Assembly: GCF_007860015.1 (NCBI RefSeq) | Contig: NZ_SJPS01000003.1 | Coordinates: 744,001 to 808,000, forward strand | Reading direction: 5' to 3' | Length of the DNA stretch: 64,000 nucleotides | Origin: Bythopirellula polymerisocia | Lineage (GTDB): Bacteria > Planctomycetota > Planctomycetia > Pirellulales > Lacipirellulaceae | Shown here: positions 55,245-64,000 of the stretch, one piece after another | Numbering within the stretch: position 1 is the stretch's first letter | Layout: every line of letters begins with the position of its first letter | The notes under the pieces: model-generated | What the model saw: only the letters and a program-made list of their open reading frames with translations | Database searches by the model: none | Told to the model about the DNA's origin: nothing | Program-made: the position numbers and the translations under genes

Positions 55245-56600
55245 ATGGGTTTCAGAGGTATGAGACATTGTGAGCGACGAATTCTTGCATTCTTCATAAG
55301 TGTCCTGACTCTGGTCGATATAACTTCTTTTGTCATAGCGAGGGAAGATACTCAACCGAATATCCTTCTGATTTTGGCCGACGACGTCGGATCGGAAGTT
55401 CCTCAATGCTACGGCGGAGAGAGTTATGCAACCCCTCGCATCGACCAGTTGGCGCAAGAGGGCATGCGATTCGAGCACGCATATGCCATGGCCGTATGTC
55501 ATCCGACTCGAATCTGTCTCCTCAGCGGACAGTATCCGTTTCGGATGGGCAATCCAAAGTGGGGAAGTTATCCGGAATCAGCTGAAGCCAATACGATTGC
55601 CCAGGTGCTCAAGAACGCTGGTTACGCAACGGCCGTCGCAGGTAAGTGGCAGATCGGCATGCTAGGCGAGGATCTATCGCAGCCGAACCGACTCGGATTT
55701 GACGAATACTGTTTGTTTGGATGGCATGAGGGACCGCGGTATTACCAGCCGCTGATCTGGCAAAATGGGAAGAATCGAGAAGATGTAAAGGAAAAGTATG
55801 GTCCCGATGTCTATTGTGATTTTCTCATCGACTTTATCCAGCGCCACCGTGAAAAACCGTTTTTTGCCTACTACCCCATGGCACTATGCCATGCAGTGAC
55901 CAATGATTTGGACAAACCTGTTCCAGTTGGCCCTAATGGCCGCTATCAGACCTTCGGCGAAATGGTCGAAGCCATGGACGAACGCGTCGGACGAATGGTC
56001 GATGCCGTTGATCAGGCAGGACTTCGAGATAACACTCTAGTTGTCTTTCTCACCGATAATGGTTCACCAGCCAAAAACATTGATGGCGTCCGTAATGGAG
56101 AACTCATATATACTCCAGTGTCTTCGATTCGAAATGGGACTGTGATTCCAGGAGGAAAGGCCCAGTTGACTGATGCTGGCACCCGTGTGCCAATGATCGT
56201 GCGTTGGCCAGGAAAAATCCCAGCCGACTCAAAGTGCGATGACCTGATAGATGTGAGCGACTTTCTTCCTACACTAGCAGAAGTTGCCGGCGGGGAATTG
56301 CCCAGTGGGATTACACTCGATGGACGTTCCTTTGCAAATCGACTCGAGGGAGAAGGATCTGGACCAAGAGAGTGGGTGTTTGCCGAGCATAAGGAAAACG
56401 CCTTCGTAAAAGATCGCCGCTGGAAGCTCTTTAGCGACGGTCGACTCTACGATGTCCAGGAGGACTCAAATGAACAATCTCCTCTGAAAATAGGTGACGT
56501 TCCACACGCCGATTCACGAGCCGCAAGTCAACTTAATGAAGCGATACATGAGCTATTTGCTGCGGGCCTGCCGCGCCGAGACTCGCAATTGCAAGAATAA
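55245..56600 (+). CDS. Sulfatase (arylsulfatase type I)
   Basis: This 451-residue exported sulfatase removes sulfate esters, presumably from a polysaccharide. The signal precedes about residue 32. Metal-binding residues start in NILLILADDVGS, where the usual DD-L/I is DD-V. The activation site is C85-H-P-T-R in VCHPTRICLLSGQ, matching C-x-P-x-R, so Cys85 should be converted to formylglycine. GKWQIGMLG and NDLDKPVP/LTDNGSPA segments follow. The ATG at 55245 has GGAG just upstream. It is tightly coupled to the nitrilase gene before it. The substrate is not determinable from sequence. Confidence 0.92.
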   Translation: MGFRGMRHCERRILAFFISVLTLVDITSFVIAREDTQPNILLILADDVGSEVPQCYGGESYATPRIDQLAQEGMRFEHAYAMAVCHPTRICLLSGQYPFRMGNPKWGSYPESAEANTIAQVLKNAGYATAVAGKWQIGMLGEDLSQPNRLGFDEYCLFGWHEGPRYYQPLIWQNGKNREDVKEKYGPDVYCDFLIDFIQRHREKPFFAYYPMALCHAVTNDLDKPVPVGPNGRYQTFGEMVEAMDERVGRMVDAVDQAGLRDNTLVVFLTDNGSPAKNIDGVRNGELIYTPVSSIRNGTVIPGGKAQLTDAGTRVPMIVRWPGKIPADSKCDDLIDVSDFLPTLAEVAGGELPSGITLDGRSFANRLEGEGSGPREWVFAEHKENAFVKDRRWKLFSDGRLYDVQEDSNEQSPLKIGDVPHADSRAASQLNEAIHELFAAGLPRRDSQLQE

Positions 56601-57013
56601 CTTTTAGAATGCGTTTAGAAATTCAGTTTTCGTGCCTTGCCAACCTTTGGGACATCAGCTTGATCATTGCGATGTAGCTGACCTCCTCAGTTGAGGCCTC
56701 TGTTTTTTCACCGTCTTTTCCGTGTCGACGAGGTCTCTAACCAAAAGATATGTTCTATGAGGTGAGAAAAAAGCGGCGTATCCTGCTGATGTCAATCAAA
56801 ACCTCAGCGGCCCAGAGCGAGCATCAGGAGTAAGCCATGCGTCAGTCGACGCAAAAGTCGCGGTCTGACGTACGGCAAGAGGAGTCTTGTCGTGTCCATT
56901 TTGCCGAAAACTTTTTTTCAAAAACAAAACCCTCTCTTTTTCTGCTAGTCCCGATCGCTTCAACTCATTTGCAGGCCGACACTTACGTTGCATCCGACTC
57001 TTTAGATTGTTAT

Positions 57014-57034
57014 GAGTTTTGTAAAACAAAACTC
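57014..57034. repeat. Inverted repeat with 9-bp arms
   Basis: GAGTTTTGT and ACAAAACTC are exact complements across AAA. It could be a hairpin or a protein site next to repeat A. Confidence 0.55.
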
Positions 57035-57081
57035 GACTTCCCCGCGACGAAAGCCATGTGCATCAAGTCCTCAAAGTTCTG

Positions 57082-57284
57082 GCGGCAATCGACGGATCTC
57101 AAGCCCGGACTACCCATCAGCCGTCCCGGCCCGCCAGGACGGCTGATTGAACAGACTGCTGTTTCAAGATTCAGTTTCCAAAGATCCGCGCAGCACAACG
57201 ACGCACAACAAAGAGAGTTTGTACCACAAGCCTCATTTTCACAAATCGTGTGGCCAAAATCCACAATGATTTTTTGGGCCAGAC
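57082..57284 (+). repeat. Direct repeat A left of the toxin-antitoxin pair
   Basis: About 200 bases that align with 58424-58631 in the same orientation. Shared landmarks are CGACGGATCTCAAGCCCGGA, a hairpin (AGCCGTCC / GGACGGCT, 57119-57144), TTTCCAAAGATC, GCGCAGCACAAC and TGATTTTTTGGGCC. It is diverged, with the loop of the hairpin changed. Confidence 0.75.
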
Positions 57285-57671
57285 AGTCTTAAATGCAGCA
57301 GCCATCCTGGCTGTCGCAATTGAATACAGGCTAAAAGCATTCGCCAATGAATCTGACGGTTGAGTGATCCCACGCATTTTCGATATTGCGTCACTTCAAC
57401 TTGAGTAAGGACGATTCTAATCAATCGCGCGACCAAGAGCTTGCGCAAAGTTACGACAAACTGCCGGAGCAGAAAAAACCGGCAAAAACTCACGAAGTCG
57501 AGCACTTTGTTCGGAAGACCGTTGTCGAAGCCGCATGGCCACCCAGAATGCGATTCCTGACCAGAAATTTTTCTCGTCTTGGCCTAAAGGCGGAATTCCC
57601 ATCAGATCGTCTGCCTCTGCCTAGTCGAAATCACGTTGTGGGCAACCAGATGTCTAGCCTCCGATGAAACG

Positions 57672-57953
57672 CTAATAAACTTCGTCATGTGTCCCAATGG
57701 TTTGCAGCAAGATCGCTTCGCCCGATTCTTGCTGCAAAAACTTGAATACGATTCTCAGATCATAGCCAGCACTACACGCCCAAGATTCTGCCAATTCTCC
57801 TTTTAGTTTGTGAGTTTTCAGAGATGGCTGAAAAGCATCCTCGGCTAGAGATTCCAATGTTCTTTGGAGAGACCTCACAATCTCAGGGTGCTTTTTAACA
57901 AATCGTCTTGCTGAGCGCAAGAAAGCACTTGAGCGGAGAAGCTCTCGGTTCAT
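57672..57953 (-). CDS. RelE/YafQ-type toxin (mRNA interferase family)
   Basis: This 93-residue toxin is of the RelE/ParE superfamily, probably a ribosome-dependent mRNase that stops translation when its antitoxin is lost. Typical marks are HKLKGELAESWACSAGYDLRI in the core and the C-terminal GTHDEVY, which carries the conserved His of YafQ-like toxins. It starts at 57953, its ATG overlapping the antitoxin stop by 4 bases (ATGA), which is the classic arrangement for coupled expression. A ParE-type gyrase poison is less likely. Confidence 0.87.
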   Translation of the reverse strand: MNRELLRSSAFLRSARRFVKKHPEIVRSLQRTLESLAEDAFQPSLKTHKLKGELAESWACSAGYDLRIVFKFLQQESGEAILLQTIGTHDEVY

Positions 57954-58165
57954 TTCTGAATCTCACGCATCAATTCAGCCGGTGTCACAACCCGACATTC
58001 TCCGGCAGTGAACTCTGCGTCGGCTTCCTTAACATCGTTTACGATATTTTGCCGTGCAGCTTGAGTTAAGCGATTATTCAATATGACAATGAGTTGTTGC
58101 TGTTCATCAGGTGAGAGGTGATCAGCGGCTTCGAGAACCTCTCCGAATTGCATACCCTGGGACAT
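57950..58165 (-). CDS. Antitoxin partner of the RelE-type toxin
   Basis: This 71-residue acidic protein starts MSQGMQFGEVLEAADHLSPD and ends TPAELMREIQK. It is not one of the well-known antitoxin DNA-binding folds by eye, but its size, position directly upstream and the 4-base overlap with the toxin gene support the role. ATG 58165 has GGAG (within CAGGAGAAGG) just upstream. A longer frame to 58474 exists, but its first 103 residues run through repeat B and are not protein-like. Such pairs normally repress their own promoter. Confidence 0.8.
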   Translation of the reverse strand: MSQGMQFGEVLEAADHLSPDEQQQLIVILNNRLTQAARQNIVNDVKEADAEFTAGECRVVTPAELMREIQK

Positions 58166-58847
58166 GACAGCCTTCTCCTGTAAAAAAGTGACTCCCGTTA
58201 ACTCCATTCTACTCTGTCGCATGCCGAAAACCAAGCCGAGGCGTGACAACTGCACCAAGCTACGAGTAGACAGCCATGGTGTAGTCGGTTTTTTCATCCC
58301 TTTACGTTTTCCTCCTTCCTTTCTGCCAACTTGAGTGACAGTGATTTCAAAGAACAGATGTGTGCCCCCAATGGTTCGGCTCCCCGCTGACAAGACCCCA
58401 ACTACTTTGCGTAACCGATGGCCCGGCAACAAACCGACGGATCTCAAGCCCGGACCATCCGCCAGCCGTCCCAAACGCGTCGGGACGGCTGATTCTGGAA
58501 GTATGTTTCTTCAGTGTTCAATTTCCAAAGATCGGCGCAGCACAACCACCCGAAATACCGAGAGATAGGACCGCGATCCTCATTTTCAAAAATCGAGTGG
58601 CCACATTCTACCATGATTTTTGGGCCAACGATTCTCCCCCGGTGTGGAGGTATCCGGCCTGGTGCTCAGAGACATCGAGCGACTCCTATCCAGGGAGCAA
58701 GTGACGGTGGCCTGCTATTGAAAATCTGCTCCATGTGATGATGTAAGTCGTTACTTTGGCTAGTGTTGCCTCGCCTGAATAGACGAGTGCCCCCAATCTC
58801 TGCCCGGTAGAGCAGCCAAGCTACAAGAGGCTCGTAAATCTACTATG
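58166..58847. other. Region between antitoxin and SUMF1/PEP-CTERM gene, with repeat B
   Basis: These 680 bases have no convincing gene. Repeat B occupies 58424-58631. The rest contains nothing recognised. Confidence 0.45.
58424..58631 (+). repeat. Direct repeat B right of the toxin-antitoxin pair
   Basis: This is the second copy of the element at 57082-57284, in the same orientation. The hairpin arms AGCCGTCCC / GGGACGGCT are kept (58463-58489) around a different loop. Landmarks TTTCCAAAGATCGGCGCAGC and CATGATTTTTGGGCC are shared. Confidence 0.75.
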
Positions 58848-59867
58848 TTACTCCAGGCTGTGGGGTCCCAGTCTTCCCCTAGGCAAAAACCCTGCCAGAA
58901 TTAAAGCCCCAATCAAAAATGTGCTTGGCTCAGGGATACTTGCTACTCGAAATCCACCCCTTGAACTTTCGATAGATGGAACACCGCCGTGGTCTCCGGT
59001 CGTAGATTTCAGTACTCTGTATACACTCGCCCAACTCCCTCCCCTCACATGGTGAACATTCGCGAAAAATCTAGTCTCAGTCCATTCCCATACGTTGCCA
59101 CCCTGGTCAAACGTGCCGTAAGGGCTACTAGAAAGTTCGTATGCACCGACGTCAGTCATCGAATAACTAGAATCGCCGGTGGCGTACTTGTAGCCATTAT
59201 AGTTTGCAGAAGTGCCGGTGTCGGCAGAGGGCAGGCTTGAGTAAGGTATGGTGTCCGTTGACATCGGATAGTCGTAATAAATGTCTCTTTGATCGTAGTA
59301 GGCAGCTTTATACCATTCATCGGTAGTCGGAATGAAGAATCTAGCGTTGGAGTTGCGCACCTCGCTTGCTCCGTCACTGATGGTATATACCCCATCTTCA
59401 GTGGTTCCTAGATCCTGCACACCGCTGGGTTGTCCGTTCTCAAGCCAGTTGACAAATCGCATAGCGTCAAAGTAAGAGATGTAAATAACTGGCTTATTAG
59501 CGTATGTGTAGTCAGAACCGTCCGCTCCGCCGGGCCCCTCGCCAACCGCAGCTGGTTTCACTGAATAGATGTAACTGCCGGGTGAGCCGCTCCGCGTGAT
59601 CCCTCCAAGTGTGTCTTGCTCCATTGCAATGTTATACAGTTCGTTGTCATCAGTAGCTGCAACTGCGTTAAGGAATTCAACGTACTGGACGTTAGTCACC
59701 TCATGCTTGCTAAGACGGTAAGTGAAATCAACGGCACCATAGCCAGTTTCCGGGTCTGAAGAGTTGCCAGGATTGCCAACGATTGCCCATTCGAATGTCG
59801 TTGCCTGCAAGTTTGATACAGTTAAGAACAAGATTACAAAGACGCTGAAGTCTGCGGTAAACCTCAC
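58848..59867 (-). CDS. SUMF1-fold protein with PEP-CTERM anchor
   Basis: This 339-residue exported protein has a signal (about 1-23, FVILFLTVSNLQATT), a formylglycine-generating-enzyme-like domain (TYRLSKHEVTNVQYVEFLNA, RFFIPTTDEWYKAAYYD, GTFDQGGNVWEWTET, HHVRGGSWASVYRVLKS and RGGFRVAS) and a C-terminal IPEPSTFLIGALILAG sorting tail. Neither copper-binding cysteine of true FGEs is present after RGGSW. The fold is therefore probably used as a surface binding or structural module, as in many planctomycete PEP-CTERM proteins. Confidence 0.85.
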   Translation of the reverse strand: MRFTADFSVFVILFLTVSNLQATTFEWAIVGNPGNSSDPETGYGAVDFTYRLSKHEVTNVQYVEFLNAVAATDDNELYNIAMEQDTLGGITRSGSPGSYIYSVKPAAVGEGPGGADGSDYTYANKPVIYISYFDAMRFVNWLENGQPSGVQDLGTTEDGVYTISDGASEVRNSNARFFIPTTDEWYKAAYYDQRDIYYDYPMSTDTIPYSSLPSADTGTSANYNGYKYATGDSSYSMTDVGAYELSSSPYGTFDQGGNVWEWTETRFFANVHHVRGGSWASVYRVLKSTTGDHGGVPSIESSRGGFRVASIPEPSTFLIGALILAGFLPRGRLGPHSLE

Positions 59868-60054
59868 TATTCAAATCCTTTCAAAAAATTGCTTCCATTG
59901 GGAGTGTGGCGATTGGAACATATTGTTACTGCTACCTCTCCGACTACCCAGATCACTTTACTTTGAATCATTAACGTTGTTTTAAATGGGCAACCGTCGA
60001 AAAGGAGGGGTATTGGATGACCACCGCTTGATCCAAGGGTGCTATAAGACCAAC

Positions 60055-60090
60055 AAAAAAAACCCCGCTCGGGACGGATCCCGGCGGGGT
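60055..60090 (-). terminator. Rho-independent terminator of the rRNA operon
   Basis: On the minus strand a GC-rich stem (ACCCCGC and GCGGGGT outside, CGGGA and TCCCG inside, one bulged A) is followed by eight T. It lies about 40 bases after the 5S gene. Confidence 0.85.
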
Positions 60091-60130
60091 CTTGTTTCGC
60101 TAAGCCAACGAGCGGCTTAAGGAAATAAAA

Positions 60131-60237
60131 ATTGGCGATACCTACTTTCGCGGGTACACCCACTATCATCGGCCCGGGGTGCTTAACTACTGTGTTCGGA
60201 ATGGGAACAGGTGTGACCACCACGGTATGGTCGCCAA
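60131..60237 (-). rRNA. rrf: 5S ribosomal RNA
   Basis: The minus strand reads TTGGCGACCATACCGTGGTG at the 5' side, then ACACCTGTTCCCATTCCGAA, the conserved 5S loop region, and ends in GTAGGTATCGCCAA. The ends pair (TTGGCGA / TCGCCAA). Exact ends are set by this stem and could be off by a few bases. Confidence 0.93.
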
Positions 60238-60306
60238 AAAAGTACGTGGCACTGGTAAGCACCACGCACTTAATGACTTTTTGGTGAAATATTGCAAGAG
60301 TGCTCT

Positions 60307-60341
60307 GAATGCGGAGTTTGGACTGCGGATTGCGGAATGTC
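60307..60341. repeat. Degenerate 7-bp tandem repeat in the 23S-5S spacer
   Basis: Five consecutive heptamers: GAATGCG, GAGTTTG, GACTGCG, GATTGCG, GAATGTC. They are related to the heptamer run inside mqnP (2947-2974). Confidence 0.7.
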
Positions 60342-60427
60342 CAAAGACAGATCGCAACACACGATTCGAAACTCACAACTCCTTCGCTCGATTGATTTGT
60401 TCAAGCACATTGCTTGAGCGGGAATCA

Positions 60428-60442
60428 CAAGAGCGTTTGATA

Positions 60443-60455
<13 letters not shown>
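60428..60455 (-). other. 3' arm of the 23S processing stem
   Basis: These 28 bases pair with 63370-63397 with one mismatch, bringing the two ends of 23S rRNA together. This is the usual RNase III substrate in precursor rRNA. Confidence 0.8.
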
Positions 60456-63369
<2,914 letters not shown>

Positions 63370-63378
<9 letters not shown>

Positions 63379-63397
63379 CATTTATCTAACGCTCTTG
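63370..63397 (-). other. 5' arm of the 23S processing stem
   Basis: This is the complementary partner of 60428-60455. It overlaps the mature 5' end by a few bases, as in other bacteria. Confidence 0.8.
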
Positions 63398-63690
63398 TTG
63401 AACGGGGTCCAGAACGACCCTGCTCGCCTAGAAATCAAATAAATGGTGCTATTAAACCAGCCCGCATTCATTTCGCATGGGGTTTGCGTGCAAATGCACG
63501 CTTGTCTAAAGCGAAATGCTGTGCGTCTGGTTGAGTAACGCTCGATTGATTCTTGTAATCTAAAGAGCAAAGGAGATTCGATCTGACCCTTTTTAATGCC
63601 CGACCCCAACACACCCTCTGCAAGAGCATGGTTGTTGCCGAGCGGGCCTGAACGAATTTCAGATGCCACTCTTACAATATTAATTTCACC

Positions 63691-63706
63691 AAATTGTCAA
63701 AGAACT
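63691..63706 (-). promoter_or_regulatory. boxA-like antitermination element
   Basis: The minus strand reads GAGTTCTTTGACAATTT about 310 bases before 23S and 180 after the promoter. It resembles rRNA boxA (core TGYTCTTT...ACA) that loads Nus factors to stop early termination. Confidence 0.6.
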
Positions 63707-63832
63707 CGCGGCAGATCTCAGGCCCCCCAACAAGAAATCTTGCATGGAAACCATCAATCCGACCGTGGCCCTAACGGCCATCCTGCCTCCCCAACTTTGC
63801 CCGGCATGAACTGGGCTCCGCCAAGTGGGCAG

Positions 63833-63861
63833 GAGTCCCAGGAGCACCGCTCCAGGGACTC
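63833..63861 (-). other. Leader hairpin just after the rRNA promoter
   Basis: GAGTCCC + GGAGC pair with GCTCC + GGGACTC around a 3-base loop, with one T-T mismatch. No T-run follows, so it is a leader structure and not a terminator. Confidence 0.6.
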
Positions 63862-63886
63862 TCATCCACTTCAGGGGGAACTTCAA

Positions 63887-63914
63887 ATCATAACAACTGC
63901 GACCAACCTGTCAA
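63887..63914 (-). promoter_or_regulatory. Sigma70-type promoter of the 23S-5S operon
   Basis: On the minus strand TTGACA (63914-63909) and TATGAT (63892-63887) are 16 bases apart. Transcription should begin near 63880, about 500 bases before 23S. Confidence 0.75.
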
Positions 63915-64000
63915 AGGGGTAATTCGCCACAAATTGTTTTCCCTCCCAAAGCTCAGAAGCTCAGGAGGAACGCGAATTCTAGAGATGTTCGGCAATTGTG

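Larger units (their letters stand above)
56601..57671. other. Gene-poor region with direct repeat A
   Basis: These 1.07 kb hold no convincing gene. They contain a possible weak terminator for the sulfatase (CCTCAGTTGAGG then CTCTGTTTTTT, about 56686-56707), an inverted repeat at 57014-57034 and repeat A. Short frames here lack coding features. Confidence 0.5.
63401..64000. other. Leader of the 23S-5S operon
   Basis: This 600-base region upstream of 23S holds a promoter, a leader hairpin and a boxA-like element. No 16S rRNA sequence and no tRNA-Ile or tRNA-Ala was seen. Confidence 0.65.

Noticed and set aside
56837..57292. A 151-codon open frame through repeat A, with a similar stretch readable in repeat B
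   Set aside because: Both strands give similar-looking products because the DNA itself is repeated. Frames are broken in copy B and there is no ribosome-binding site, so it is treated as a DNA repeat.
57386..57667. A 93-codon frame beside the toxin gene
   Set aside because: No family, no ribosome-binding site, and basic low-complexity content. Not supported as a gene.

Overview
The window looks like part of a planctomycete chromosome (Planctomycetota, probably Pirellulales). The evidence is the gene families together: DUF1559 pseudopilin-like, DUF1501, VPEP-type PEP-CTERM and dockerin-bearing secreted proteins, PmoA-like (DUF6807) proteins, Tat-exported Gfo/Idh oxidoreductases, fhc genes of C1 metabolism, futalosine-route menaquinone genes, and a 23S-5S rRNA operon with no 16S beside it. 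The species-level assignment is a guess.

Layout. (1) 1-7990 is housekeeping: glycyl-tRNA synthetase (partial, running off the left edge), comB, then a menaquinone block on the plus strand (menG, ubiX/mqnM, mqnP, mqnE), a membrane zinc peptidase, and fhcC-fhcB. (2) 7978-20525 is mixed core metabolism: a SUMF1-domain protein, a Gfo/Idh oxidoreductase with a VOC protein, a 2-hydroxyacid dehydrogenase, an FAH-family enzyme, a lipid kinase, glutamate dehydrogenase, a cyclic-nucleotide-binding-fold protein, threonine aldolase, hisD-hisC and terC. (3) 20603-56600 is an accessory catabolic island. It begins with an AraC regulator and holds LamG/beta-propeller, beta-helix, VCBS and oligogalacturonate-lyase-like proteins, a very large lyase-esterase fusion, a PmoA-hydrolase fusion, a sugar/solute symporter, dehydrogenases, HpaI- and DapA-type aldolases, an amidohydrolase, two nitrilase-family enzymes and a sulfatase. 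A surface-protein cassette (PEP-CTERM, DUF1559, lipoprotein, PEP-CTERM/dockerin) sits inside it at 40.4-44.7 kb. (4) 56600-58850 is gene-poor and carries a RelE-type toxin-antitoxin pair between two diverged direct repeats. (5) 58848-64000 has a SUMF1/PEP-CTERM protein and then, on the minus strand, a 23S-5S rRNA operon with its own promoter, a boxA-like element, a long processing stem and a strong terminator.

The most interesting signal is an 18-bp sequence, consensus RTTTCCKAAWDYRCHAAT. It occurs four times in the same orientation (21681, 34101, 40081, 47983), each time inside a divergent intergenic region of the island and, by eye, nowhere else in the window. One copy lies between the AraC gene and its divergent neighbour. 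I infer an AraC-controlled regulon that joins four divergent promoter regions into one system for a pectin- or rhamnogalacturonan-like, possibly sulfated, polysaccharide. The substrate is inferred from enzyme families only.

Other points: FhcB lacks the Mo/W-ligand cysteine. The two SUMF1 proteins lack one or both copper-binding cysteines of true formylglycine-generating enzymes. A 7-bp tandem repeat lies inside mqnP, and a related one lies in the 23S-5S spacer.
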